Counted from the first letter of the stretch, positions 43,707 through 52,611 are shown. The stretch: 64,000 nt of DNA from Bacteroidota bacterium (GCA_008933805.1 WBUH01000012.1:1-64000), one strand, 5' to 3'. Numbers and translations: made by a program. The notes: a model not told the origin generated them from the sequence alone.

Positions 43707-44132
43707 ATGACGGTTACAGTTACAAAAATTAGCGACCCTGCAACTTTGCAGCTGGCGTTTGATATACGCGTGAAGGTGTTTGTGGATGAACAAGGTGTGG
43801 ATAGGGACTTGGAGTACGAGCACGAGGAAGAAAGTACCCATTTTATTGCTTTAGTTGATGGTGAAGAGGCAGGCACAGCCCGTTGGCGCAAAACCGAGAA
43901 GGGGATAAAGCTGGAACGTTTTGCTGTATTGCCCGATTTTAGAAGTGCAGGAGTGGGCAGGGAATTGGTAAAAGCAGTACTAAACGATATTGATACGAAA
44001 GCACAAAAAGTATACCTGCATGCCCAAAGCCAAGTAGTTGATTTTTATAAAAAGCAAGGATTTGAACCCGAAGGCGAAGAGTTTGAAGAAGCCGGAATAA
44101 AACACTTTAAAATGGTGTTGAGAGGATTGTAA
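43707..44132 (+). CDS. GNAT acetyltransferase, ElaA/YjcF-like
   Basis: A 141-aa GNAT protein. IRVKVFVDEQGVDRDLEYEH at the start and ERFAVLPDFRSAGVGRELVK with the RSAGVG acetyl-CoA loop are typical of the YjcF/ElaA group; VYLHAQSQVVDFYKKQGFEP closes the fold. The substrate is unknown. The first 72-bp repeat begins directly after its stop codon. Confidence 0.85.
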   Translation: MTVTVTKISDPATLQLAFDIRVKVFVDEQGVDRDLEYEHEEESTHFIALVDGEEAGTARWRKTEKGIKLERFAVLPDFRSAGVGRELVKAVLNDIDTKAQKVYLHAQSQVVDFYKKQGFEPEGEEFEEAGIKHFKMVLRGL

Positions 44133-44135
44133 TAC

Positions 44136-44207
44136 GATACCGAAACCAGTTCGGCATGACTGGCTGAGGTTGCCTCCCGTCATCCTGAGCTTGTCTCAGG
44201 ATCGCAT
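44136..44207 (+). repeat. 72-bp two-hairpin repeat, island copy 1
   Basis: GATACCGAAACCAGTTCGGC to GGATCGCATA. Followed by the linker AAAAGAATTGTTGATAGCTA that also follows copy 3. Confidence 0.85.
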
Positions 44208-44232
44208 AAAAAGAATTGTTGATAGCTAATAC

Positions 44233-44304
44233 GATACCGAAACAAGTTCGGTATGACTGGCTGAGGCTGCCTCCCGTCATCCTGAGCTTGTCTCAGGATC
44301 GCAT
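44233..44304 (+). repeat. 72-bp two-hairpin repeat, island copy 2
   Basis: 72 bp, same orientation as copy 1, 25 bp further on. Ends 55 bp before the GIY-YIG start codon. Confidence 0.85.
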
Positions 44305-44358
44305 AAATAAATATTGCGGGTATTGTTTACAAAATTGGGAACTGCCATATTAAGCATC

Positions 44359-44646
44359 ATGCTTAAAAGTGGTTTTGTATATATAATCTCAAACAGGCTA
44401 TGCACTACATTGTACATTGGCGTTACTGCAAACTTAAAAACAAGAGTTAGCCAGCACAAGAACGGAACAGGTAGTGCATTTACAGCAAAGTATAATCTGA
44501 CTTACTTGTTGTATTATGAACAGCTATTTGATATTAGAAGTGCCATTAAAAGGGAAAAGCAATTAAAGAATTGGCACAGAGACTGGAAATTCAATTTAAT
44601 CCGTGATTTCAATCCCGGCTTTGTTGATTTGTTTGATCAACTTTAG
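44359..44646 (+). CDS. GIY-YIG nuclease-family protein (95 aa)
   Basis: ATG 44359 (MLKSGFVYIISNRLCTTLYIGVT) is chosen because the GIY-YIG motif (here VYI...LYIG) then lies at the usual distance from the N-terminus. The rest follows the family: LKTRVSQHKNG, FTAKYNLTYLLYYEQL and AIKREKQLKNWHRDWKFNLI. Single-domain members of this group are abundant in Bacteroidota; the role is unknown. It is enclosed by two matching pairs of 72-bp repeats. Confidence 0.85.
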   Translation: MLKSGFVYIISNRLCTTLYIGVTANLKTRVSQHKNGTGSAFTAKYNLTYLLYYEQLFDIRSAIKREKQLKNWHRDWKFNLIRDFNPGFVDLFDQL

Positions 44647-44680
44647 GTATTTACAACGTAGGTAGCATATAAAGTAATGA

Positions 44681-44752
44681 GATACCGAAACAAGTTCGGC
44701 ATGACTGGCCGAGGTGGCCTCCCGTCATCCTTAACTAGTTTCAGGATCGCAT
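44681..44752 (+). repeat. 72-bp two-hairpin repeat, island copy 3
   Basis: 72 bp, with a changed second stem (CCTTAACTAGTTTCAGG). Followed by the same AAAAGAATTGTTGATAGCTA linker as copy 1. Confidence 0.8.
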
Positions 44753-44777
44753 AAAAAGAATTGTTGATAGCTAATAC

Positions 44778-44840
44778 GATACCGAAACAGGTTCGGCATG
44801 ACTGGCAGGGGTTGCCTATCTTCATCCTGTGCTTGTCATG
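44778..44840 (+). repeat. 72-bp two-hairpin repeat, island copy 4, decayed 3' end
   Basis: Starts GATACCGAAACAGGTTCGGC; the second hairpin is degraded (CATCCTGTGCTTGTCATGAA). Confidence 0.75.
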
Positions 44841-44966
44841 AAATAGGTTCTATTAAATATTGTATATAAAGACTATTGGGATAATTTATAACTGTACTCG
44901 GAAGGTTTAAATGATATATTCAATTAATTTTCGTTATTTGTATTAACGGATTGCAAAACTAAAGTT

Positions 44967-46043
44967 ATGGATTTTAAAGATGAACTAAAACAGCTTGGTG
45001 ACAGGGTTAATAAGCTGAAAGAGATTACTAAGACAGAAGAAGCTACAAAAAACGCATTTGTTATGCCTTTTCTGAAAACACTTGGTTATGATGTTTTTAA
45101 CCCACATGAGGTAGTGCCGGAATACATAACAGATATTGGTACAAAAAAAGGGGAGAAGATAGATTATGCTATTATGAAAGACGGGCACCCTGTCATTCTG
45201 GTTGAATGCAAGCATTGGGTTGAAAATCTTAATTTACATGACGGTCAACTTCTTAGATACTTTCATGTGTCAAAAGCTAAGTTTGGAATACTGACAAACG
45301 GTATAATTTTTAGGTTTTATACGGATTTGGTTCATCCTAACAAGATGGATGAAAAACCATTCTTAGAAGTAAACCTTACAGATATAAGAGATAATCAGTT
45401 TGATGAACTGAAAAAATTTCATAAATCAAACTTTGATGTTGAGAGTATTTTAAATGCAGCCAGTGAGTTAAAGTATACCAATGAGATAAAGAATCTTATT
45501 GCTAATGAACTTAATTCACCATCTGTAGATTTTGTTAAGCACTTTGCAAAACAGGCTTATCCGGGTAAAATTACAGAAAAGGTTCTAGAGCAGTTTACGC
45601 AACTAACAAAAACATCATTTAATCAATACATTAGTGATGTTGTAACAGAAAGGCTAAAAAATGCACTAAAAAGGGAGGCGGATGACTCCTTGCAGAAATC
45701 AGCAGAAAACGTTGTGCAAAAACAAGATAGTGAAAGTAAGCTGGATACAACAGTTGAAGAGCTTGAAAGCTATTACATTGTTAAAGCTATTTTAAGAAAC
45801 AATGTAGAAGGTAGCAGAATTTTTTATCGCGATGCACAGTCGTATTTTTCTGTGATTCTTGATGATAATAACAGAAAACCTATTTGCAGGATATATTTAA
45901 ATGGGGGCAAAAAGTATTTAGGAGTATTTGATGCTGATAAAAAAGAGACCAAGCATGAAATTAGCTCCATTGATGAAATATATAAACATGCGGATGGTTT
46001 AATTGCTGTTGTATTGTCTTACGGAGCATCAGACGTTAAATAA
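44967..46043 (+). CDS. Solitary HsdR-N-type restriction endonuclease domain protein
   Basis: A 358-aa protein. The first ~130 residues match the type I restriction HsdR N-terminal/PD-(D/E)xK nuclease fold: TEEATKNAFVMPFLKTLGYD, then Asp66 in KIDYAIMKDG and Glu80-x-Lys82 in VECKHW. A helical middle is followed by a C-terminal domain of about 100 residues (FYRDAQSYFSVILDDNNRKP), seen in other stand-alone HsdR-N proteins. No methylase or specificity subunit is next to it. A defence role is possible; substrate unknown. Flanked by 72-bp repeats. Confidence 0.8.
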   Translation: MDFKDELKQLGDRVNKLKEITKTEEATKNAFVMPFLKTLGYDVFNPHEVVPEYITDIGTKKGEKIDYAIMKDGHPVILVECKHWVENLNLHDGQLLRYFHVSKAKFGILTNGIIFRFYTDLVHPNKMDEKPFLEVNLTDIRDNQFDELKKFHKSNFDVESILNAASELKYTNEIKNLIANELNSPSVDFVKHFAKQAYPGKITEKVLEQFTQLTKTSFNQYISDVVTERLKNALKREADDSLQKSAENVVQKQDSESKLDTTVEELESYYIVKAILRNNVEGSRIFYRDAQSYFSVILDDNNRKPICRIYLNGGKKYLGVFDADKKETKHEISSIDEIYKHADGLIAVVLSYGASDVK

Positions 46044-46054
46044 GATAGTGTGGC

Positions 46055-46126
46055 GATGCCGAAACAAGTTCGGCATGACTGGCAGGGGTTGCCTCCCGTC
46101 ATCCTGAGCTTGTCTCAGGATCGCAT
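46055..46126 (+). repeat. 72-bp two-hairpin repeat, island copy 5
   Basis: GATGCCGAAACAAGTTCGGC to GGATCGCATA, directly after the nuclease gene stop. 72 bp, both stems intact. Confidence 0.85.
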
Positions 46127-46147
46127 AAGTAAATGTAGCTTGTATTT

Positions 46148-46945
46148 TTAATACGTATTCTTAGACAATACCCGTAGCAGCCATGATAATATGGGCGCGG
46201 GAATGATGCGTTTTACGGCAACAGTTATTTTATCGTTTAGGGTGGGCAAAATCACAGCTTTGTTGGCCGCAAGTCCTTTCACCGCTTTTTGCGCAATTTC
46301 TTCAGGCTCGGATATGTTGGTAATGTATTTGCGCCAACCAATGTTTTTTATCCGCTCGCGTACTTCGTTGTTAGTTACCATAGGGCCGGGGCACAAGCAA
46401 CTTACTTGCACTTTGTTGTCCCACATTTCAGCACGCAAAGCCCTCGAAAAGGTTAAAATAAACGATTTTGAGGCTGAGTACAGTGCTTTGTAGGGTAGCG
46501 GGAAAAAGGCAGCCATACTGGCTACATTAAGCACAAATGCAGGAGCATTCCCTATTAGTCGATGTATAACCTTATGGGTAAGGCTATGAGTAAACATGAT
46601 ATTTAGTTGTAACAGTTTTTGAAAAAAGGCGGCATCTGTTACTTCATAGTTGGCTGTATAGCCCATGCCTACGTTGTTTACCAATCCTTTAAGGGCAATG
46701 TTATTTTCGGTTAGCCAAGCATCAACAGTATCGGCAGCATTGGGTTGAAGCACATCCAGCGCCAGCGTTTCAATTGCCAAAGCGGGATGTTTTGTCAATA
46801 TTTCAGCTTTTACCCTGTCCAATTCCTCTTGTAGCAGCGATACTAAAATAAGAGAGTGTCCTTGTTTTGCCATTTCAAGCGCAAGGCACCGGCCAAGTCC
46901 GGCACCGGCACCAGTTATAAGCACATAGTTTGTTTGTTGTTTCAC
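46148..46945 (-). CDS. Short-chain dehydrogenase/reductase
   Basis: A 265-aa classical SDR. GAGAGLGRCLALEMAKQGHS binds NAD(P)H, NNVGMGY follows, and S-YSASKSF is the Ser-Tyr-Lys catalytic set. A positively charged loop after the first strand and C-terminal helix agree with the DltE/YqjQ-like group. Start is GTG (46943-46945). Five bases separate it from the upstream epimerase stop, suggesting one operon. Substrate unknown. Confidence 0.88.
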   Translation of the reverse strand: MKQQTNYVLITGAGAGLGRCLALEMAKQGHSLILVSLLQEELDRVKAEILTKHPALAIETLALDVLQPNAADTVDAWLTENNIALKGLVNNVGMGYTANYEVTDAAFFQKLLQLNIMFTHSLTHKVIHRLIGNAPAFVLNVASMAAFFPLPYKALYSASKSFILTFSRALRAEMWDNKVQVSCLCPGPMVTNNEVRERIKNIGWRKYITNISEPEEIAQKAVKGLAANKAVILPTLNDKITVAVKRIIPAPILSWLLRVLSKNTY

Positions 46946-46949
46946 AGTT

Positions 46950-47939
46950 TTAGTTTAAGGGGCTGCCATTTTGCAGCCATGCTACAGTTTTTTTTACCCC
47001 AACTTCAAAAGCAGTAGGAGAGTGGTTCAATTCAGTTTGGGCTTTGGCACTGTTTAATATCCAGTTTTTCATGTATCGCTTTGCCCATTGCGGTGTTATC
47101 AGCGGGGTACGACCAAGGTGAGCCAACAGCAACATTATGTATGATACTGCCATTATCAGCCACACAGGGGTGTATATCATCTTTTGGCGGGCATTGGTAG
47201 CCTGTTTCACTGCCCCGAAATATTCATCGAAACTAAGGTTTTCACCGCCGATTATATAGCGGTTTCCACCGTTGCCCAATGTTAATGCATTTTCACAGGC
47301 TTGCACCACATCATCAATAAAAACATAATTACCAATGTTTTTACCGTCGCCGGGTATTATCCGCCAGCCTTGTATTACTTGTTGTATCAGTCGTGTTCCT
47401 GCGTTGGCTTCGGTCAACTGACCGGGGCCATATACACGGGTAAGGTTTAGCGACAGCGTGGTCATTTCAGGGCTATTTTGTTCAAGCACCCAATCGTCGG
47501 CTATCGCTTTGGTACGCTCGTATTCATTAAAGAAGGTAACCTTACGCACCGAGTTTTCAGTAACGGGGATATCTCCTTCGCTGGGTCCGTATATGCCCGC
47601 TGATGAGATAAGGATAAAACGCTTGATACCTGCTGTTTTTGCGGCATTAAATACGTTTTTGGTGCCGTTAATGTTTATCTCTTCAAATAATTCAATTTGT
47701 TTGGTGTAGATGGCTGCGTATGCGGCAGCGTGCAGGCATACATCGCAACCCGTTGCAGCAGCGCTTAGCCGTTCAGGTTGATGTAAATCACCCTCAAACA
47801 AGATAATATTGGGGTGTTGCAGTAATTGTGCTTTTTTGGGGCTGCGCACAATGGCGTGGAGCACGTGCCCTTTGTTGGCAAGGTGTAATGCCACTTGCCT
47901 GCCTATGTACCCTGTAGCTCCTGTTATAAAAATCTTCAT
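46950..47939 (-). CDS. NAD-dependent epimerase/dehydratase (dihydroflavonol reductase-like)
   Basis: A 329-aa extended SDR with GATGYIGRQVALHLANKGHV at the N-terminus, SSAGIYG and YERTK for the Ser/Tyr/Lys set. The later part (RVYGPGQLTEANAGTRLIQQ, PGDGKNIGNYVFIDDVVQAC) is typical of the 3-beta-HSD/DFR-like group. A lipid or small-molecule reductase is likely. Paired with the downstream SDR. Confidence 0.87.
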   Translation of the reverse strand: MKIFITGATGYIGRQVALHLANKGHVLHAIVRSPKKAQLLQHPNIILFEGDLHQPERLSAAATGCDVCLHAAAYAAIYTKQIELFEEININGTKNVFNAAKTAGIKRFILISSAGIYGPSEGDIPVTENSVRKVTFFNEYERTKAIADDWVLEQNSPEMTTLSLNLTRVYGPGQLTEANAGTRLIQQVIQGWRIIPGDGKNIGNYVFIDDVVQACENALTLGNGGNRYIIGGENLSFDEYFGAVKQATNARQKMIYTPVWLIMAVSYIMLLLAHLGRTPLITPQWAKRYMKNWILNSAKAQTELNHSPTAFEVGVKKTVAWLQNGSPLN

Positions 47940-47973
47940 CTGTCAAAACCCCCTATCACAAAAATATATCGTG

Positions 47974-48678
47974 TTATAACTTTCTAAAATTCACAGTCAT
48001 TGCCGGGTTAGCTCTTATCGCTAACAAACTGTTTGATACTGCCAGTGTTAGGTGTATCAACCACGCTGCCCAAAAGTTACCGGTGTGCCAGCTAACAAGG
48101 CACAGCACCACTCCAAAGGGTATCGAGGCAATAATCTCAAGTTTGCCTTTGGGCAAATGTGCCAACGCATACAGTATGCAGTTGATGGTAATGTTTAACC
48201 ACAACGGCAATATCTCTATTCCTGAAAAGAATAAAACCCCTCTGAACAGAAACTCGTATCCCAGTAAATAAAGTGCCCAACCAAACAGGTAGTAAGCCAG
48301 CAGGCTAATGCTCCATAACGGGGAACGAATTTGCGGGTATAAGGCATAGTTTTCAGGTTTTCCGGCACGTATCAGGTTTACAATCAGCATCAAACTGCCC
48401 AATATTCCCCACCACATCAGCGTTAACGGTACGTTGGTAAATTCTAAGCCCAATGCTGTTGTATCAAAATCATTTAAAAAGGGAAGCACTGCAAGGGGTA
48501 GTAGCATCATGGTAACAAAGCCGGTAAATTTTTCAAGCCCCACATACAGTTGGTTGGCTTTGTAAGTGCCGTACTTTAGCCACAAGTAATTCTCTACCTT
48601 TTTTCTGTTATACAATAAGAGAAAGTAAAGGGCAAAGCCTACTAAAAATAGGGTGTATGCGGCAATGAATATTTGCAA
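47974..48678 (-). CDS. CPBP-type intramembrane metalloprotease, TTG start
   Basis: A 234-aa membrane protein with about six to seven helices and the CPBP/ABI motifs: YEFLFRG at 141-147 (Glu142, Arg146), His174 in LAHLPKG and His209 in WLIHLTLAVSN. The first Glu of the usual EExxxR motif is a Tyr. TTG at 48678 is the only suitable start and lies nine bases after a TAATTTTG box (48687-48694), so the mRNA may begin at the start codon. Possible role in membrane protein or lipid-anchored protein processing; substrate unknown. Confidence 0.8.
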   Translation of the reverse strand: MQIFIAAYTLFLVGFALYFLLLYNRKKVENYLWLKYGTYKANQLYVGLEKFTGFVTMMLLPLAVLPFLNDFDTTALGLEFTNVPLTLMWWGILGSLMLIVNLIRAGKPENYALYPQIRSPLWSISLLAYYLFGWALYLLGYEFLFRGVLFFSGIEILPLWLNITINCILYALAHLPKGKLEIIASIPFGVVLCLVSWHTGNFWAAWLIHLTLAVSNSLLAIRANPAMTVNFRKL

Positions 48679-48766
48679 AACGGCAACAAAATTAGCAGTT
48701 ATGTATATTAAGAAGGCATTAATTATTGACAGAGTGTAGAAAAACGCCGATTAATCAGCGGGTTAT

Positions 48767-49498
48767 TTAATTGAGCCAGAACTTTATTATCAGCGATACG
48801 CCGATGGCAAAGATGAGCCCCAGTATGATTTTTTTAAAGACCTCTTGGCTTATTTTGTCCAGTAATTGTTTGCCAATCCACGAGCCTACGAAAGAGGCTA
48901 CGATGAGAAAAGGGATGAGGTAATACATCTCTTTCTCCAAGTACCCGTTGCCTAAGTAAACAAAAGAGCGGCTAAGGTCTATGCCCATATCTACTGCGGC
49001 TGAAGTACCTACAAACACGCTTTTTTCAAGATTTAATCCGGCCAATACCAACCCGCGAATAGGGCCTCCCGTGCCTACAAAACCTGCTAAAAAACCTGCA
49101 ATGCTTCCGCCTGTAATTGTATTTGTAACCGTTGGAGGAAGTTTCCAGTTGGGTTTTATCCATAATCCGGCACTAATCACAATCAGCAGCAATCCCAAAA
49201 CGGCTTCTGCCCATGTGAAACGTATGATGGTGGTGAGCCATGCTCCTAACAACACAAACAATACTCCGGGTATGCCTATAAGCAAGGTGGTTTTCCAGTG
49301 GATGTGTTTGTAGAAAAGAAACATTTTGCTGGCGTTGCTAAAAACGTGCATCAGTCCCGTAAGCGCTAATACCATGTGAAAGCCAAAAAAATATTGTGAA
49401 ACAGGCACCATAAACACTGATGAGCCAAAGCCCCCGAGTGTGCCCAATATTTCTGAAATAAGAACAATAATCAGAAAAAGAATGTATTGGGCAGCCAT
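48767..49498 (-). CDS. TSUP (TauE/SafE) family sulfite/organosulfur exporter
   Basis: A 243-aa protein with about eight membrane segments and the two glycine-rich repeat motifs of TSUP proteins (LGGFGSSVFMVPVSQYFFGF and GFLAGFVGTGGPIRGLVL). The family moves small anions such as sulfite, sulfonates or formate. Substrate not known. Nine bases separate its stop from pth's start. Confidence 0.85.
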   Translation of the reverse strand: MAAQYILFLIIVLISEILGTLGGFGSSVFMVPVSQYFFGFHMVLALTGLMHVFSNASKMFLFYKHIHWKTTLLIGIPGVLFVLLGAWLTTIIRFTWAEAVLGLLLIVISAGLWIKPNWKLPPTVTNTITGGSIAGFLAGFVGTGGPIRGLVLAGLNLEKSVFVGTSAAVDMGIDLSRSFVYLGNGYLEKEMYYLIPFLIVASFVGSWIGKQLLDKISQEVFKKIILGLIFAIGVSLIIKFWLN

Positions 49499-49506
49499 AA
49501 GTATTG

Positions 49507-50067
49507 CTATGTGTTATATACGTTCATTGTACGCTCTATGCCAACAGAAGTGTATGACAATATAGCGTCTGCGGCTCGTTGTATGTTAGCCTCAAGGTCT
49601 TTTTGCTCCTCGGTGCTCCATTTGCCAAGTACGTAATCTATTTGACGGCCTTTGGCAAAGTTGTCTCCGATACCAAACCTCAAACGGGGATAGTTGGGGG
49701 TTTGCAATACCTCGGTAATGTTTTTCAGTCCGTTGTGTCCGCCGTCGCTTCCCTTGCCGCGCATCCGCATTTTGCCAAACGGCAGCGAAAGGTCGTCGGT
49801 AACCACCATTATATTGTTTAACTCTACTTTAAGCTCGGCCTTCCAATAGGCCACCGCTTTACCGCTCAGGTTCATGTAAGTGGTAGGCTTCACTAATAAA
49901 AGTGTGCGGCCTTTGTGCCTTGCTTCAGCTACATAGGCGTGCCTGCCTACTTCAAATTGTACTTCAAGGCGTTTTGCTATTTCATTCAACACCTCAAAGC
50001 CTATATTGTGCCTTGTAAACTCATATTCGGCACCCACGTTTCCCAGTCCCGCTATTAAGTACTTCAT
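49507..50067 (-). CDS. pth: Peptidyl-tRNA hydrolase
   Basis: A 186-aa enzyme that frees tRNA from peptidyl-tRNA dropped off the ribosome. GLGNVGAEYEFTRHNIGFEV with the catalytic His and its Asn, VKPTTYMNLSGKAV, and VVTDDLSLPFGKMRMRGKGS-DGGHNGLKN are all conserved. Length is normal. Confidence 0.95.
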   Translation of the reverse strand: MKYLIAGLGNVGAEYEFTRHNIGFEVLNEIAKRLEVQFEVGRHAYVAEARHKGRTLLLVKPTTYMNLSGKAVAYWKAELKVELNNIMVVTDDLSLPFGKMRMRGKGSDGGHNGLKNITEVLQTPNYPRLRFGIGDNFAKGRQIDYVLGKWSTEEQKDLEANIQRAADAILSYTSVGIERTMNVYNT

Positions 50068-50073
50068 ACCCGT

Positions 50074-51300
50074 TTATTTTCCAAAATACATTTCTTGTTT
50101 TGATGATTTAAGGGCGGGGTACATGGATGTAACAGCCCCTAAAATTATAGTGGTGAAAAACACCAGCAGTATATCAAACGCTTTCATTTTCACAGGATAG
50201 TTGCTTACCACAAACGTACCCTGATTGCCCAAGGTAATAAACCCATAAGTTTGTTGCAACCAGCATACTAATACGCCTAAACCTATCCCCACAAACGCAC
50301 CGATAAGAGCAATCAGCAAGCCCTCTTTAAAAAAGATACTGCGTATCAATCCGTCACTGGCACCTATGCTTTTTAGGACTGAGATGTCTCCTTTTTTATC
50401 TATCACCAGCATAGTAAGCGAACCGATTACATTAAATGCGGCTACCAGCAATATAAACGTAAGGATAAAGTAGGTGGCCCAACGCTCGGTATTAAACACC
50501 TTGTACAATACTTCTTGCAGTTGGTAGCGGTTTTTAACCACAAAACCGTTGCCCAAAACTTCCTGCATTTGCCGTTGCATCTTTTGCATATTAGTGCCCG
50601 GTTTCAATATCACCTCGTAGGCTGATATTTCAGTTTTGTATTCAAGTAACTGTCGGGCAAACTCAATAGGTACTATTACAAACTCATCGTTAATGTTTTC
50701 TTCAATACTAAAAACACCCGCAGGGGTTATCTGCTTTTTTACAAGGGCGTTTTCAGGGTCAAGCGAAGTAACATCGCCTCGCTTGGCGGTAAATACAGTA
50801 AGGGGAATGAAAAAATTATCTACGTTTATTGATAGGTAACGGGCTATCCCATAGCCTAATACGGCATATTGGTGTTCTTTATCCTTTAGCACAAGGTTGC
50901 CGTCAACCATCATGGTGTCAATGCCTGTGTACTTTTCAAAACCTTCGCCCACACCTTTTACGGTGGCTTTTGTTTGTTTGTCGTCGTACTTCAAAACCGC
51001 TTTTTCTTCCAATACTTCGGTAATGTGCAGCACTCCGTCAATTTGTTTCAATTGTGGAAGTTTGGCAGTATCAGGGTTAAATACTTTGCCTTCGGCAGCA
51101 ATAATTTTTATATCGGGGTCAAACGAGTTAAACAGCGATGTAACCAAACTTTCGAACCCGTTAAATACCGAGAGTACTACTACCAAGGCAAATGAGCCGA
51201 CAGCAAAGCCCGCTACAGAAATACCCGAAATAATATTAATGGCGTTTTTATTGTTTTTTGAAAACAGGTATCTGCGCGATATAAAGTTAGAAAGGTTCAA
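50074..51300 (-). CDS. LolC/LolE-type ABC permease (FtsX-like)
   Basis: A 408-aa permease: N-terminal TM (residues about 28-50, GISVAGFAVGSFALVVVLSV, after FISRRYLFSKNNKNAINIIS), a periplasmic MacB-type domain of about 220 residues, then three membrane segments (near 270-295, 320-345, 380-400). This is the LolC/E layout used for lipoprotein release. Start is TTG 51300 (NLSNFISRRYL matches the family N-terminus), 18 bases after a TATTTTTG box (51318-51325). The LolD ATPase is not in the window. Confidence 0.88.
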   Translation of the reverse strand: MNLSNFISRRYLFSKNNKNAINIISGISVAGFAVGSFALVVVLSVFNGFESLVTSLFNSFDPDIKIIAAEGKVFNPDTAKLPQLKQIDGVLHITEVLEEKAVLKYDDKQTKATVKGVGEGFEKYTGIDTMMVDGNLVLKDKEHQYAVLGYGIARYLSINVDNFFIPLTVFTAKRGDVTSLDPENALVKKQITPAGVFSIEENINDEFVIVPIEFARQLLEYKTEISAYEVILKPGTNMQKMQRQMQEVLGNGFVVKNRYQLQEVLYKVFNTERWATYFILTFILLVAAFNVIGSLTMLVIDKKGDISVLKSIGASDGLIRSIFFKEGLLIALIGAFVGIGLGVLVCWLQQTYGFITLGNQGTFVVSNYPVKMKAFDILLVFFTTIILGAVTSMYPALKSSKQEMYFGK

Positions 51301-51409
51301 ACGTGTGGGCTTTGAGGCAAAAATAAGGTTTTAGGTGCTTGTATGGTAGTATTTAAAACACCAAAACAATACACTAAAGTATATCCTGAAAAATAATGCG
51401 GGATGTGTC

Positions 51410-52216
51410 TTATTTATAGGCTTTTAGCAATAAACCGGTGCCGTTAAGGTGTCCCACGTGTGTATCAAGGTAGTTGAGTAACAAACACACGGGTAGCATT
51501 ACCGCGTAATAAAACGGAAGCAGTATAAAGAATAAACGTGAAATGTTAAGCAGTTTGAAGGGGAACTTCATTGATAATGCCCATGAAAGTTTACCTGCTT
51601 TGCCATACGAGTAGCGTGCACGAACTTTCTTAAAGCCTACTTTACGCAAACGTTCTTTAAGTTCTGCCATATCATAACCTACGCGCACTTTTTCGCCGTG
51701 CATACCGGTGCTCATACACTCGGTAGGTTTTTCGTTGCGTTTTGATGCTTGGGTAAATATCAACAGGTTACCATTGTCTTTAAGGTCGTCATAAAACAAC
51801 TTAAATAAAGTGGTATCCTCTTCAATGTATTCCATCACATCTACTGCCAAAATCAAATCGAATGAGTTAGGCTGATTCAATTCAAGCAAGTTGCCGCTGC
51901 GGCAGAATATATTGTTTAATCCCTGTCTTCTAAAAAACTGGTTGCACTCGCAAATAGCATTTTGGCGTAAGTCCATCGCAGTAATGTTGTACTGCGGGCT
52001 TAGTTTAGACATGTAGTACGAGTATTGCCCATAGCCTGAGCCTGCATCAAGAATATGAGAAGGATGTTTGTTGGCCTGAGACCATATTTTCAGCTCCCTG
52101 TGAACGTGCCAGCTTTTTAGTAAGAAAAAGTCGAGCAGCCAATAAAACATTTGTTTTTGCTTGGTATTGCTGTTAAAAACTTTAGCTAATACCGTTTCAA
52201 TCCGTTGACAATCCAT
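51410..52216 (-). CDS. Class I SAM-dependent methyltransferase
   Basis: A 268-aa protein. ILDAGSGYGQYSYYMSKLSP is SAM motif I, ITAMDLRQNAICECNQFFRR motif II, LILAVDVMEYIEEDTTLFKL motif IV. The C-terminal part has a hydrophobic segment (LLNISRLFFILLPFYYAVML), so it may sit at the membrane. Substrate unknown; lipid or quinone methylation is a guess from the membrane segment. Twelve bases from rbfA. Confidence 0.85.
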   Translation of the reverse strand: MDCQRIETVLAKVFNSNTKQKQMFYWLLDFFLLKSWHVHRELKIWSQANKHPSHILDAGSGYGQYSYYMSKLSPQYNITAMDLRQNAICECNQFFRRQGLNNIFCRSGNLLELNQPNSFDLILAVDVMEYIEEDTTLFKLFYDDLKDNGNLLIFTQASKRNEKPTECMSTGMHGEKVRVGYDMAELKERLRKVGFKKVRARYSYGKAGKLSWALSMKFPFKLLNISRLFFILLPFYYAVMLPVCLLLNYLDTHVGHLNGTGLLLKAYK

Positions 52217-52227
52217 TGCCTTACCTG

Positions 52228-52611
52228 TTATCCTTTGCTTTGATGGGCTATAGTGCGTTGCTCTTCGTCTTTTATCTTTTTAAACACACCTTCCATGTGT
52301 TCCACATAATCCAAGCTGTCGTCAATATAAAATTCAAGTTCAGGTATTTTGCGTACCTGATTTTTTATTTTGGCAGCAAGTTCATGCCTTATTTCTTTAG
52401 CATGCAATTGCACAATATCCAACAAATCGTTTGGTTTATCCGCTTTAAAAAAGCTTAGATATATTTTAGCGTAGCCCAAGTCGGGCGATACTTTTACCCC
52501 ACTAATGGTAATAAAATTACCCTTAAACAATGAGGATGTTTTCTGAAGGAAAATATCCCCCAAGTCTCGCTGAATAAGTTTCGCGAATTTTTCCTGCCTT
52601 CGGCTGTCCAT
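52228..52611 (-). CDS. rbfA: Ribosome-binding factor A
   Basis: A 127-aa KH-like protein helping 30S maturation. DSRRQEKFAKLIQRDLGDIF, ITISGVKVSPDLGYAKIYLS and RKIPELEFYIDDSLDYVEHM are conserved RbfA segments. Confidence 0.93.
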   Translation of the reverse strand: MDSRRQEKFAKLIQRDLGDIFLQKTSSLFKGNFITISGVKVSPDLGYAKIYLSFFKADKPNDLLDIVQLHAKEIRHELAAKIKNQVRKIPELEFYIDDSLDYVEHMEGVFKKIKDEEQRTIAHQSKG

